From assembly GCF_949987535.1 (NCBI RefSeq), contig NC_080074.1, positions 26,185,268 to 26,249,267 of the forward strand: a stretch of 64,000 nt of DNA, in the 5' to 3' direction. Position 1 is the first letter of the stretch, and each line of letters starts with the position of its first letter. Shown here piece after piece: positions 11,982 to 24,878 of the stretch. A program made the translations under genes and the position numbers. The notes beneath the pieces were generated by a model that saw only the letters and a program-made list of their open reading frames with translations, did no database searches and was not told the origin of the DNA. The DNA is from Balaenoptera acutorostrata. Lineage: Eukaryota > Chordata > Mammalia > Artiodactyla > Balaenopteridae.

Positions 11982-12904
11982 CTTGCCATTAAAAGACCGG
12001 AAGAGAGGTATTAATACATGCATAATTTTGTATTAAACATTAAGCTCCTACCATGTTAATAAAATTAGAGGTGTTTATTTTCAGTACAGGCTCCAAGAAG
12101 AAGAAACAACAGTCAACCTATTTTCAGTATGACGGAGAGGGTTTTATTTTCATTATAAATGTGAAACAGTGAAGACTGAGGTAGACATTATGCAGCCACA
12201 TGTGAGTGAAATATATATTTTTCACAAACAGATGTGAAGTAATTAGATTAATAAACCTGTTGAGTTAAGCCTAATTAATTAAATTGTTGGAAAACAACAT
12301 GGAAAATATAATCCTGTAACAGAAGATGCTGTCCCTGGATGCTGTAACAATATAGCCAATACCTAAGAATTACATCAGCTGGATCAAGGCTTTCTAAAAA
12401 TGGACATTTAGAATGTATTAAAAATACATCATTAAGGACTATAATACAAAATGACAACAACATGTGCACAGCACTTTATAGTTTACAAAATGCTTTCACA
12501 TATACAAGCTTATTTATTCCTCCCTCTTTTCCTTCTACCCACCTATCAAGGAATACATACCAGGCAACATGCTGGACATCAAAAGCATAAAAAAATGAAC
12601 AAGACATACAAGACTTTACTCTTAGAGAGTTCACAGTCTAACGCAGAAGACTGAAAAGTAAGTGCAAAGAAGTGCGATGAGGTATAACTAGGTTATGATG
12701 AAAATGGCATAGAAGGAACAAAACCTGCAACAAAGAGGAAGTAAAAGAGGTGATGCCTAAACTGAATCTTAAAGGATGAACCAGATGAAAGAGTTGGAAG
12801 AATGGGATGAGACAGAATGAAAGCAAGTCTCTTCTAGTTTGGGGACCTGCAAGTCACCAATATTAGTTTTTGCAGAGTGTAGCTGGTGGAGAGGTGAGAG
12901 ATGA

Positions 12905-13045
12905 GGTAGCAACGTTAGAGCAGTTCTCACAGGAACCCTGTGATGTACGTTATCATCCTCCTGTCCATTCTATAGAGGAGGAAACTGAAGCTCAGAGAGA
13001 TTAAGTAACTTTCCAGGATTATGATTTCAAACCCTAAGTTTTTGG
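12905..13045 (-). repeat. MIR SINE relic
   Basis: 'agaggaggaaactgaagctc agagagattaagtaact' is the reverse MIR core. Confidence 0.65.
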
Positions 13046-14174
13046 TAGTTGATTCTTCTTCCCTGAATATAGTCTTCGCTACCAGAAAATCTAGTTTTAT
13101 GTTGTATTAAACTTAGGAATAGGGAGATACTATTGTATGATAAAAATAAAGAGGACTTTTAATGGACAAGACCCTTAGCAATTAAAGTAAAACCAGTTAG
13201 GTCTAGGGTTTGAGGGCCGTGGGTTTGCTCTTCTTAATCATTCCCGCACCACAGATTCTAGCCGCAGCTAACCATGAGGACTTAAGCAGTGAGCCATACA
13301 CTAAGAGCACATATCCTCTTGATCATGGGCTATACATCACTTTTAGAGAAGGAGAAGAATATTTTTAATATTAGGCCTATTTGGATATATTTCTTTTAAT
13401 TATCTAAAAAAAAAAACAAACCTCAGTGGAATGCTGATCTTCCTTTTAGCCTATATGGCTTTTTTACCATCTACTGATACACCCTGCACATACCTCTGCA
13501 GCACCTTTATGGTTCATATTTGAACTACTGCCTCCTCTCTCTTACAATCCTAACATTAGGAACCACTTAGTTTTTCGACATTCCACCCCACTTTCACAAA
13601 GAGAGAACAGCACAACTCACTTTATATCACTGTTTCGGGTGGAGAGGGGGAAGTGGGCTGCAGGGTAGCGACAGCAGGTGGGCAATGGAAGGCAGGAGGG
13701 CAGGGGGTGGAGCATGGTAGCTTTTCCAGTAATCCTTAAAATAAACCTTCACATATTGGCCTTATAATTTGGTTTGGATTCCCCAATCAGACATGACCAT
13801 ATTCAAATACAAGTATTAAAAATAAAACTTTTGCTACAAAAACTTGAAATCAGGCCTTTTATGAGACCTCTATGTAATTGTATAGGGGTAAGTTTAAAGA
13901 AGCCTAATTAAATGAAGGCTAAGGCTGACAGAGAGGGGGAGGCTGTTAATGCAGATTGGGAACTCTTCCTCTGCACAGACCCTCTTATGGGCATGCCGCT
14001 TAATCAGGAACTCACTTTCTTCAACACCACTCCTTGGCATCAGACCTGTTGCAGAACTGGGATAAAGCCTCCCCAAAACCAGTGTGATTCGAGGCAGTAT
14101 TAATAGTATAGGTGCTCTGTGCTGGGGGGAGGTGTGCTATGTGAACTTTGGCTCGCCCTCAACAAGTCTCAGTG

Positions 14175-14380
14175 TCAAGACTTAGTTAGTGCCTGGGTTT
14201 ATATTTTGGTCCCACAACTTAAGCAAGTTAATAACCTTTCTGTTCCAGTTTCCTCATCCTCAAAGTGAGGATAATAACAGTACCCACTTCACAGGGTTGT
14301 TGCAAGGATTAAATAAGTAAGTATTTATAAACTACTAAGAATATCTGGTGCACAGTAAGCGCTATGTAAGTGTTAGCTGT
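14175..14380 (+). repeat. MIR SINE relic
   Basis: 'gtttcctcatcctcaaagtg', 'acttcacagggttgttgcaa' and 'gtgcacagtaagcgctatgt' follow MIR order. Confidence 0.8.
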
Positions 14381-15699
14381 TAGTGTTGTTAGTACATATG
14401 AAATAATTAAAAATACAATAAAGAAAAGCTCACAGAATACAAAAACTTAGAGAACATAGCATAGATAATTATTACGAGGTGGTTGTAGAAAATAAGAGAT
14501 CCAACAGACTGAAGTTTCTGGGAAAGGCCTTGAGGAAGAGCTAGTACTGCTTATTGGAAAGATTCCAATAATAGAAAAATGGAACAAATTTCACAGTATA
14601 ATAGTACAAATATAGACATAGAGAATAGGCAAGGAATAAAGGAAAAGGAAGAGTGTATTGGGCTGATGAAAATATTGGGGGATAAAGCTGGAAAGGTAGA
14701 TTAGGGCCAAATTACGCAGACTCTTTCATGCCAGCCAAAGTGATGAATTGGACTTGATTTGATAGGTAGTAGGGATCTTTTTAGAATTTAAACAGAGAAA
14801 TAGCATGAGAAGATAACTTAGGAAGAATTCCGCTTGGATGGAATGAAAAGACTATGAGAAGCACAGCTAAAGAATAAAGAGATTTCTATTTTGGCCCCTA
14901 GGGATGGAGAAGAGAACTTATTCATGTGTCAATATACTTCAATGATCTTACACACTTTTTAATATACAGTGTTATTTAATAAAGCTGATGAGGATCAAGT
15001 GAAATAATGTATGATAGCACTTTATAGGCTAAAAAGCACTTAAAAAGTGCCAATACCACTAACATCATACTTGCTATAAAGGAATTTTTTTTTAATCTTT
15101 AAGAAGAAAAGTACTACCTTAATGAAAATGAACAATGGTAAAATGTTCAGATATCATGGAGCAATTGCCAGTATCTTTATAAAAGGAAGAGACTGGTTCA
15201 ATATCTGTATAGCTAACAAAATTTAAAATGTTTCATAATCAAGGGGAAAAGTCAAGCAATCTCATGCCAGATGCTAACTGGGCAATTCCTTGTTCCATTA
15301 CTAGTAAACTATTTCTCAGGAATGTACTTCCTACAATTCTGCATAATATAAGCACAAAAGGGATGCATTCAGAAGCTGGTACTTTACAGTGAAATATGAC
15401 ATGAAGCATGTGGCCAGTGACAAAGAACCAAGAATGAAAAGATCAGGACTATGCAGACTATGATTAAACCACAGAAAAATGCATATGGATCCATATACCT
15501 TACCACAGTCCTAGCATCACTGAAGAATGAGGATGGCTCCATCTGGCTAGAGGTGATGTCTACGTAGATGACAAGACACTTCATTGACCTTTTCAACACA
15601 CCTATGAAGATGAAACCCTAAACAGAGAACTTGCCCATATAGATTGCTAAAAAAGTAATTTTAGTCAGTCAAAACATAGTAATACTCAAGCTAGAAAGG

Positions 15700-15960
15700 T
15701 GGTACATTATAATGAAAAGAGCCTGGGCTTTGAAACCAGGAGACCCGAGTTCAAATTCTGATTCACTTTCTAGCTGAACATTCTTGAACAATTCACTTAA
15801 TAAGTATTCTTAACCAAACTGCAATGTCTGAACCTCAGGCTTCCAAATGGTAAAACACACTAAACCTTATACAGCGTTTGGATTAAAAAATCAAAATGTG
15901 AAAGCACTTTGTAAACATCCTTTGACAAATGATAGTTTACAAGAATGATAATTATCATCT
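15700..15960 (+). repeat. MIR SINE relic (5' part)
   Basis: 'agagcctgggctttgaaacc' and 'acccgagttcaaattctgat' match the tRNA-like head of MIR. The downstream part is weak. Confidence 0.55.
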
Positions 15961-16696
15961 TAAGGTCACAGGGCAGCAGAAGATTCTGAAATCTGCTTAC
16001 TTGTGAGAGCCATAAGAATTTTAAAACTTTAATTTTTTTAGCTATATTACCTAGACTTAATATTGTTAGGATGTACTCCCTCTTGGGGCTCAGAGATCAA
16101 GCTAGTCTTTGGGAAATTCTGTGATTTATCAGTCTGGGAGACTAAATTTTATATATGAAGTTGTCAGAGAATGGTAGATTAATGATAAATAAATTAGGGA
16201 GGAACCACTCTTGATTTTGCCCAAACTTTGTGATCATAGGCTGTGGAATAGAGACAGTCAAGTTCCTAATGAAAAGGGGGAGGATCCCACTAATAGATCT
16301 ATTCCCTTCCTCACGGAGAGGAATACCTGTCAATGGAGGAAGACGGCAGCAGGAAATGAGTAATCTAACAAATAGGGCTTCAATAATTACCAGAATATCC
16401 TATTCTCAGTGGCTAATAACCTCTTAGAAGACCTATGAAATAATACTAATGAGTCCAAATGCAAAGATCCCCAGTTACTGAAGAACTTCCTTTCCTTTTT
16501 TTTTTCCTTAGGTGATACAAACAAACTTTAACACTTCATGAAGCAGACAGTCTCCTTTTGAAGAACAGCCCAGAATTTCTAATCAAAATCAATCACTGCC
16601 CAAATCAGTAGCAAAACAAATTCGGATTCATCAATTTTCTCACTAATAAACCGGAGTCCTGAAAAGTGACAAAAAAGACGTAAAGTGAACACTCAC

Positions 16697-16783
16697 CAAC
16701 TTGTGAAGTAAGTCATCATTCTTACTGCACTGAACCAAAATCCAGCTTTTGATGGTTTCAGCCACTTTTAACAGGATGCCTCG
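16697..16783 (-). CDS. VEZT: VEZT coding exon 3
   Basis: This exon of 87 nt (29 codons) encodes GILLKVAETIKSWI and DDLLHKL of vezatin, residues about 58-86. The acceptor is TCTTCAG and the donor is GTGAGT, both phase 0, so the exon joins exons 2 and 4 without a shift. The first codon is CGA (Arg), where I recall Gln in human vezatin, so it is a likely substitution. No stop or frameshift is present. The segment is part of the N-terminal cytoplasmic region before the membrane segments. Confidence 0.95.
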
Positions 16784-18799
16784 CTGAAGATGAATGACAT
16801 TGTAAAGGATTATTAAAGCACACCTCAATAGCAGAAAAACTTCAAATAAGTTACTTCTAATTAATCATAATTTTTATCAGAAAAAGGAAGAAAAAAGTCA
16901 TCTAGGTTATATTATATATGCTTTGCCAGTGTGTTGCAGCCTCCTTATTAGATCCCCAGTTTACTCGCACATCAGAATCAGCTGGAGGATTCAGTCAGAA
17001 ACATACTCCTGGGCCCCCCAACTAAAGATTCAGATTCAGTGAGTTGGAATGAGACCTGTAAACCTACGTATCTCGGGTACACTATATACTACCTTTGTCC
17101 ACATGACGATGGTATTGGGTATGTATTTCAAAATGAAAACCAAGTACTCCAAGTTCTCAAATATTAAGAGCATTTCATTCTACAATACTAAGGCAGAAAG
17201 ATATTTTAATCAATTTTAGAAAAACTGTCTCATATTGAAATAAAAGTTTTATTATTGAATCAATCAAAAATTCAATTTACCTTAATAGCCCATTTCCTGA
17301 GCAGGCCAGTAAATGGAGTTTACAGTCACTGAGTGACTATTATATTCCAGGTACTGAAACAGGGTCATGGGAACAAAGATGAATATACATAACTGCTGTT
17401 TTCAAGAACTTAGAAGAGACAGTACAAATAATTACAAACCAATGTAAAATCTGAAAAAGTGTGGGAAAAAGGAGGTCAAGAGGAGCTGACACTGGAGCTA
17501 AGCCCTAACAGATGAATAGGAATTTAATAACAATGGAGGGAAGAACACTCCAGGCAAGGGGAAAGGATGAATAAAGGAGAGAGCCATGGAAGTACATGCC
17601 ATTGGGGATGGCGGCGTAGTTTGGGACAGCTAAGACCCAAGGGAAGAATAATGAAGTTTAAAAGGTACACTGAGATAGGTTTTAAAAGACTGTGGTCTTA
17701 ATAATAGTTTGGAATTTATCCTGTAGACTGTGAGGAGTCACCAAAGGTTTTTATGTAAGGAAGTGAAACAATAAAAATCAGCACTTTAGAAAAATAACTG
17801 GCAACAGTGCAGAGGCTGTACTAGCAGGGAATGAGTGTTGCCAAGAAGCATGATTAGAAGGATACACAACAGCCCAGCTAAATAATGATAAAGGCTTGAA
17901 CTAGGGTAGCAAAAATGGTAATAAGGATTGGCTTTTAGAGACAAAGAAGTTTGAGTCACTTATGACCAAATCAATGTGGGAGTGATGGGAAATTGCAAGA
18001 TAATTGAGAGGCTGGTAATTTGGGAATACAGAAAGAATATTTTGTTTCAGGAGTGCTGAGAAAAAAAAGTTGTTTTAGACATATTGAATCTGAGTTGCCT
18101 GGAGCACAGGCAAATGGAAAAGTCTAAGAAGTATCTGGAACTCAGTGAAAATGGAGAATAAACAAAAGTGGCCAATGAGGGTAAGAAAGTAGATGAGATA
18201 GCTCAGAGAAAACAGATCAAGCAAAGAGGACTGATGCTGAAACTTTGTGGGAGGAATGTTTAAGAATAATCACAGGAACAGAAACCAGAAAAAAAACATA
18301 CAGAGAATGAATATTCATGAAAAGAATACGAGTACAGACTACTCAATAAGTACTCTAACAATCACATTAAAAAAAAAAGTTTAAAAAGGGTGATTAATGC
18401 TAATGACTGTTTCATCATGAACTCATACAGAAAATTTGCTTTCCAAAGAAAATAACTGCTACTTCATAGCTTGAACACAATTTGGGGGGCAATTCTAAAA
18501 ATATATCCCCTAAGAAGGAATAACAACTCTTTCTAAAATTTAGCTGCCTCATATCTAGAAAAACTCCATCTTAGAAAGATATAGCTTGTACAGTTGAAAT
18601 GTGTAACATGAAGACTAAATGAATTTTCTAGACATGTGGTAATTTTGAAAAACACCCTCTGGCTATGCTTTTTACTGTTCCTCTATTTCTAAGAGGATGA
18701 AATTTTAAACTCTCATTTATTTATAAATTAATAACAACATTTCTATATGTAAAAATACCTGTCATAAATGAAAATTAAATACTTACAAAACCCAAGTTT

Positions 18800-18823
18800 A
18801 CACACACACACTCACACACACAA
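18800..18823 (+). repeat. (CA)n microsatellite
   Basis: An interrupted CA run (cacacacacactcacacacaca). Confidence 0.85.
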
Positions 18824-18929
18824 GAGGTCAATGTCCATCTCCTGCCCCAACACTATCCCTTGGCCCATTCTTTGTCTTCTGTTGCCAAGTAATCTCAAAT
18901 TCAAATTTTAGTCTGTAAATAATCTTTTA

Positions 18930-19144
18930 TTTTTATTATTTTTAAAAAAATATTTATTTATTTGGCCATGCCGGGTCTTAGCTGTGGCACTCAGGATCCC
19001 CACTGCAGCACGCAGGATCTTCAGTTGCGGCATGCGAACTCTTAGTTGCAGCATGTGATATCTAGTTCCCCAACCAGGGATTGAACCCGGGCCTCCTGCG
19101 TTGGGAGTGCGAAGTCTTCGCCACTGGACTACCAGGGAAGTCCC
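18930..19144 (-). mobile_element. short tRNA-derived SINE
   Basis: A reverse-oriented SINE of about 215 bp with a head complementary to gggacttccctggtagtcca. It is flanked by a perfect AATAATCTTTTA duplication (18918-18929 and 19145-19156). It differs from the long CHR type by a shorter body. Confidence 0.88.
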
Positions 19145-19869
19145 AATAATCTTTTAGATATATCTTTAGATTTTGCTTTCAAAACTTTTCCCAGGAACAT
19201 TCATATTTGAAAGGAGCAAGGAGAAGAAAGGGTTTAAGTACAGAGGACTCTTGCTCCCCTAACTCCCACCTTGTGAGTGTTAGTGGAAAAAAAAACCCAT
19301 TTCTCTGGTGTTTACTCTGCTGTTGCAATTGGGCCCAGCTTGGTTACCTCACATTTTACAGTTTTTCTAAGAAGTACAGAAGGAAAGATCTTTTCCTTTC
19401 TATCACACAGAGTAAATGACTAATTGAAAACTTTAAAATCCTCCTCCCAAAAGGAACTTGAATTATAATAAAACACTGATTAAACTAGAATGCTTAAGAA
19501 ATGAGGTAATCTGGTTATATTTTTTTCTGTTAAATTAGAATTCCTTTTGTTAAAACTGAAATGTACTGGAATTTTTCTGATTTTAATAAATACAGCTAAC
19601 AGAACATGAATCAATCTAGTAAATGTATTTTATAGAACATAATTATTGGTGGCTTCTTCTAGTATCTCAGCCTCACGATGTACATCAACTATGAAATATT
19701 CACTGTATAAAAGTGTATGATACTGCAGATATAAAGGGCACCAGAAATTGAGGTAAATACACCCACTCCATCATATATCCTTGAAACTGTTTATTAAGTA
19801 TTAATATGCTTTCTTATAATTTGCATTCTCTTTAAAAATTTTTTTGTTTTGTCTGCACTTGCTATCCCA

Positions 19870-19947
19870 CTCTTTTTTTCTTTTTTTTGAAATTAGTTAT
19901 CTATTTTATACATATTAGTGTATATATGTGAATCCCAATCTCCCTCA
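19870..19947 (-). mobile_element. L1 3'-end scrap
   Basis: The reverse complement matches the L1 3' terminus also seen at 56921-57000 (acactaatatgtataaaata). It has a T-rich left end and is about 80 bp long. Confidence 0.65.
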
Positions 19948-20323
19948 AAGAAAAAAATTCTAGTTACTATAGGAATCCTATAGTTGGGTTCTCATTAAGG
20001 TTTTAGTTTATTTTTCTGGTTCCTTCCAGATAACTTCAATGTTTAAATATGTAATATATTTTAATCTTCAATCATATTAATTTTAATTCATTATACAAAC
20101 TACCCATGAGATAGTCCAAAACAGCAAGGATTCATGTTTATCTAAACAGACACGTACTACTGATGAAATAAAAATTAAAGTCTTACCAGTGCAAGGGAGA
20201 ACATGGAGGTGCCAACAAGGTTTTTTCTTGTTTTTGTTTTTTGCAAGGATAAGGGTAAAGGCAGTTTAAATAATCAGTAAAGAACAAAAGATTGAGTCAA
20301 AGAGAATGAGTATGCCTTCTTAC

Positions 20324-20458
20324 TTTTGGCAGGGCTCTTGCAGGAGGCTTTTGTTGTCCCTCTGTCACTGTGCATTTTTCTGGTTTTGGTGACAGAGAGG
20401 AACATACTTCGAAGTCTGTGTGTCCCAGATCCTGTAAGTACTGGTAAAGTGGAGAATT
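20324..20458 (-). CDS. VEZT: VEZT coding exon 2
   Basis: This exon of 135 nt (45 codons) runs from [20 protein letters not shown] to PPARALPK. It is flanked by a TTTCAG acceptor on the 5' side and a GTAAGA donor on the 3' side, both phase 0. The sequence matches the N-terminal cytoplasmic segment of vezatin known from other mammals. Translated residues are about 13-57 of the protein. The reading frame runs through into intron on both sides, which is why it looks like a longer ORF. A Tigger-type DNA transposon ends only 38 bp upstream of the acceptor (20497-20697), so the branch point is probably inside or next to transposon sequence. Confidence 0.96.
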
Positions 20459-20496
20459 CTGAAAGAGACATAAAGTAAATTTCAAGATCATTACTA

Positions 20497-20697
20497 CAGT
20501 TGACCCTTTTAACAATAAGGGTTTGAACTGTGGGGTTCCACTTTGATGAAGATTTTAAAAAATAAATACATATTATAGCACTACACAATGGAGGGTTGGT
20601 TGAAGCCCAGGAAGAGGAAGTGAGAACAGAGAGGGCTGACTGTGAAGTTATACGCGGGTGGGTGCCTCTAACTCCCCTATGTTTCAAAGGTCAACTG
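20497..20697 (+). mobile_element. Tigger-type (pogo) non-autonomous DNA transposon
   Basis: The termini are inverted: CAGTTGACCCTTTT at left and a degenerate mirror ending GGTCAACTG at right, with TA on both outer sides as expected for Tc1/mariner-pogo insertion. The interior (ggtttgaactg... tatacgcgggtg) resembles mammalian Tigger2-like MITEs. The family name is from memory; the TIR and TA are seen. Confidence 0.8.
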
Positions 20698-21244
20698 TAT
20701 TTCAGAAGTTTTAGAGGCCAAATTCAACATTATGACAAGTATGCCCAAATTCTTTAAGGCTTCTTCTATAAAGAATTGAATTATCTGTCACAATGCCACG
20801 TAACATTAAAAAAAAAAAATCAACAAACAATTCAACAGAGTAACCCAAAAAAGGAAAAACTAAATAAAACACAGACTTTTTTTTTTGAGTGAGTACCAGC
20901 AAGAAAAAATGAATTTAGGAATATAAGTAGATTTGTTAAGCAATTTCTTTGTCCACATTTTTGTAGTATTAGAATAGATTGCTTCATAATAGCTAATCCT
21001 GGCTAAAGGTAGCTCCGAAAAGGACCTACAGTGAAAAATAGCTATTACTTGAAGCCAAGAAGAATTAATCAATGATCATACTATATCAATTATAAATTTA
21101 TCATACCATCATATTAATTCATTCAAGCACAAATGAGTATTATGTATCATATGCCAGCACTGTAAACAAACTTAAAACTCCAAGAAAGTTGGGAGTTGCC
21201 TAAAATATGCCTACATACAAGCATATAGCAAATAAGCGAGGTAG

Positions 21245-21475
21245 GTTTGTGCAGGTTAAGAATACAAACTCTGGAGCCAGACTGCGGATTCAAGTCCCAA
21301 TTCTCCCTCTTACTAGCTTGGTAACCCATGGCAATTTATAATCCTTCTCTGCTTCGGCTGTCTCATCTAAAAACAGGAATAATAACTAATACCTAACTCA
21401 TAGGGTTCTTACGAGGACTAAATAAATATAAAGCATTTAGAACAGTCCTTGGCACATAGTAAGCATTCAATTTAT
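21245..21475 (+). repeat. MIR SINE relic
   Basis: A nearly complete MIR: 'actctggagccagactgcgg', 'tactagcttggtaaccc', 'tcatagggttcttacgagga', 'cttggcacatagtaagcatt'. Confidence 0.85.
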
Positions 21476-21734
21476 ACCTCAACTTTACATAAGCTATGTG
21501 GAAAGAGCACAGGTTTTGGAACAGACCAAAAAAAAAAAAACATCAAACAGAAACATCATCATCACTATTGAATGAAAATCCATGGGACAACTCTTTCCAG
21601 ATAAGTGGCAAGCTTTAATTTTAACTTTTAGTCTTCTCTAAAGCACAAAGTTGGTAAATGTTTAAAATAAATCTTGACTCCATTCAACAAGATTTTTAAT
21701 ACTTAAAAAAGACATGTCAGATACTAGAGATACA

Positions 21735-21965
21735 ATAACAACCACCACCAAAACAACAGCCACTCAGATGACATAGTGCTATGTGGCAAAACCTCAACTA
21801 AGCATTTTACATGCATCGTCTCAGTTAAGGTTTACAACAAACTAAATTACCATCATCATTACTACTGTTATTCCCATTTCATAGATGAGGAAAGATTCAC
21901 TCAGCTAGAGAAAGCAGGATAGGTCTGACTCCAAAGCCAGTGCTCTGAAATATTGTGCTATATTA
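21735..21965 (-). repeat. MIR SINE relic
   Basis: Reverse MIR: 'aactaagcattttacatgca', 'catttcatagatgaggaaag', 'actccaaagccagtgctctg'. Confidence 0.75.
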
Positions 21966-22624
21966 CCTAAAATTACAAATAGTCCCTCCTGTGTTTAGAG
22001 AGGAAGACACCAAAGAAGCTTACTTATAGCTTAGTACAGAGACAGGAAGCAAATTAATAATTACAGGAATGTATCGGTTGCTATGGAAACAGGAGGTAGC
22101 TAAATTAGACCAACGCTTTTAGGGAATGTATCTTTGAGTTTGGAAAAATGAGGAAGAGTGGGAATTTGCTGGACTGGTAGCAATTCACTGGATATTAATT
22201 TGAGGGAACAGGAAGATGAGTCAGATGCCTTCCTTTTAAGCTATGTTTAATTTCTCTTTTGAGAAAAATATGCAAAAATTTTAAAAATAAGGAGGAAGAA
22301 TTTACTGTTTTATCCCTGTTATCAGACTTAAAATCTCTGGTGGCACAAATGGTTAATCTTTTTATCACCCATAATGTATCTTCAAATATTGCCTTGAGTT
22401 ACTCAATCTGTATTTTCAAACTGAACTGTGAACCCCACCCTGCTCTGCCCCCAGAGTGGCAAAAGAACAAGAACGCTAGCTCTTTGGGCTGACCTTTGGA
22501 AAAGTTTACATACTTTAGAAAAAAACCCAAAACTTGTTTTTAAGGCAGTAGAACCCTTTCTTCAAATGAACTCCCATGGGGAAGAACAATAAATAAGATG
22601 GATCAAAGTGGAGTTACTCTAATT

Positions 22625-22970
22625 CAAGGGTCATCAAACTTCTTCTGTAAAAGGCCAGATAGTAAATATTTTAGGCTTTGCAGGCCATATGGTCTCTGTT
22701 GCAACTCATCAAGTCCGTTGCAGTAGTGTGAAAGCAGCCACAGACAATATATAGACCAATGAATGTGGTTATGTTCCAGTAAAACCTTATTTATGGAAAT
22801 ACCAAACTTTATAATTTTCATGCATCACAAAATAGCATTCTTTTGGTATCTTCCCCAACCATTAAAAAAATGTAAAATTCTTTGTTCTTTGTTCACCAGC
22901 CATATAAAAAAGGCACAGCGGGAGTACAAATTGGCCTAACAGCCTTAGTCTGTTGACTCCCAACTCAATT
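22625..22970 (+). mobile_element. hAT-Charlie-type DNA transposon relic
   Basis: The left end CAAGGGTCATCAAACTTC and phrases such as 'taaatattttaggctttgcaggccatatgg' match the common mammalian hAT-Charlie MER elements. The right end near 'agtctgttgactccc' is its degenerate inverted terminus. The target duplication is unclear. Confidence 0.75.
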
Positions 22971-23376
22971 AAGATCATGAGGTACACTCTTGCCTGCTAA
23001 TTGTTCTCTGGGAGGAGGCCTAGGGGCTGGGGACGGGGCCAAACCTCTTTTTATTCAAACTGTAATGTCCTTCCTTACAGCACACTTAGCTGATGTTAAG
23101 TCAGCACTGACCACAATATCCCTTCCTTTTCCAGCTTATGTCACAGCTCACAAAATAACAAAATGGAGTATCTGTAACACAGATTTTTAAGAGGTGATTA
23201 CACAGAAGAGATACAATGAATACTTTGTTCTCCCTTTTTGTTTGCACATTAACTAAGAGCATACACACTCAGTGTGGATCACCATAGTCTGCAACACTTG
23301 TTATTTCATATTTCACAAAACAGCAGCATTAATTGTTTACCTTGTGTACTACTGATAATGTCCAACGGTGTCTTTT

Positions 23377-23710
23377 TTTAAAAAAAATTTATTGATTTAT
23401 TTATTTATTTTTGGCTGTGTTGGGTCTTCGTTGCTGTGCGCGGGTTTTCTCTAGTTGCAGCGAGCAGGGGTTACTCTTTGTTGTGATGCGCGGGCTTCTC
23501 ATTGTCGTGGCTTCTCTTGTTGCAGAGCACGGGCTCTAGGCGCACAGGCTTCAGTAGTTGTGGCTCACGGGCTCTAGAGCGCAGGCTCAGTAGTTGTGGT
23601 GCACGGGCTTAGTTGCTCCGCAGCATGTGGGATCTTCCCAGGCCAGGGTTCGAACCTGTGTCCCCTGCATTGGCAGGCGGATTCTTAACCACTGCGCCAC
23701 CAGGGAAGCC
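23377..23710 (-). mobile_element. CHR-type SINE
   Basis: A full-length reverse-oriented element. The target duplications CCAACGGTGTCTTTT and CCAACAGTGTCTTTT differ at one base, which gives a sense of age. Confidence 0.92.
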
Positions 23711-24299
23711 CCAACAGTGTCTTTTGATACGGTAATTCTACCAGTAACTTATTCCAACTTTTCTCCAAACAAAACTTCTCAATAACTTTTTGGCTGGTTC
23801 ATAAGCTTCTGGTCAAAGGTGTGACATACATACCCATTTGTGCTACGCAACTATGAATGATGCCTTAGCAGTTCTGGTTTCTTCCTCATCTTTAGTGATA
23901 GAATTCATCACTTTCAGCCTAGAAAGCACTGTTTTACAGTTCTGGAAAATTCTGGCTTGCCAAGGCCATCATTGTACTTTGTTTCGTGGCTTTATGTAAC
24001 TAAGTTTCTGGCAAAATTTCAGAGTAGACCACCTCTGGAGACAACGGATGAAGGTACTGCAGGTCCAATAAAATGTTAATTCCAGTCATCATTGTATTTA
24101 ATGTCTGCACTTTTCTCTTTTTGGCTGTTAATGCAAATCATATCACTTTCTAACACATATAAACTCAGACTATACGAACACTAAAGCTCTACTGACTATG
24201 TTTATGATAGTATTCTGAGTTGTAGCATTTATTTTACTGTTTTATTTCCACTTTTATGATTCAATCACCTTTGAGCCAAAAGAAAATTTAACCAATGAT

Positions 24300-24621
24300 G
24301 GGACTTCCCTGGTGGCGCAGAGGTTAAGAGGGGACACAGGTTTGAGCCCTGGTCCGGGAAGATCCCACATGCCGCAAAGCAACTAAGGCCGTGCGCCACA
24401 ACTACTGAGCCTGTGCTCTGGAGCCCGCGAGCCACAACTACTGAGCCCGTGTGCCACAACTACTGAAGCCCGCACGCGCCTAGAGCCTGTGCTCCACAAC
24501 AAAGAGAAGCCACTGCAATGAGAAGCCTGCACACCGCAACGAAGAGTAGCCCCCGCTCGCCGCAACTAGAGAAAGCCCGCACGCAGCAACAAAGACCCAA
24601 CAGAGCGCAAAATTAATTAAA
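24300..24621 (+). mobile_element. CHR-type SINE
   Basis: A near full-length element with a shortened spot after 'gcagaggttaagag' (the 'cctgccaatgca' segment is missing). The target duplication AAAATTTAACCAATGAT is perfect over 17 bp (24283-24299 and 24622-24638). Confidence 0.92.
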
Positions 24622-24878
24622 AAAATTTAACCAATGATAACACACAAATGAAAAACAAACATCCTTTGGTTAACAAACTGAACATTAGCCAAGAAGAACT
24701 GACCAAGATAGAACTTGTAGCACAAGAGCAATTTTTAAGAATGCAAAGGGATTTTTAGTAAAGTTATTTTATATTAATTTAAAAAATGTCTGGCAGATAA
24801 AATTATCTTTTTCTCTGAAACTGCCAAATAACCTGTGCACTATTTGAAAGATCTCAGATAACCAAATCATGACCAGTG

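Larger units (their letters stand above)
11982..16696 (-). other. VEZT: VEZT intron 3
   Basis: A GT-AG intron of 4.7 kb. It carries MIR relics (about 12905-13045 minus, 14175-14380 plus, 15700-15800 plus). Segments at 12610-12860 and 14520-14880 read like old interspersed repeat but are not assigned. Short ORFs here have no homology I recognise. Confidence 0.7.
16784..20323 (-). other. VEZT: VEZT intron 2
   Basis: A GT-AG intron of 3.5 kb. It contains a short minus-strand tRNA-derived SINE (18930-19144), a (CA)n stretch (18800-18823), an L1 3'-end scrap (about 19870-19947) and an unassigned old-repeat-like stretch at 17480-18300. Confidence 0.7.
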
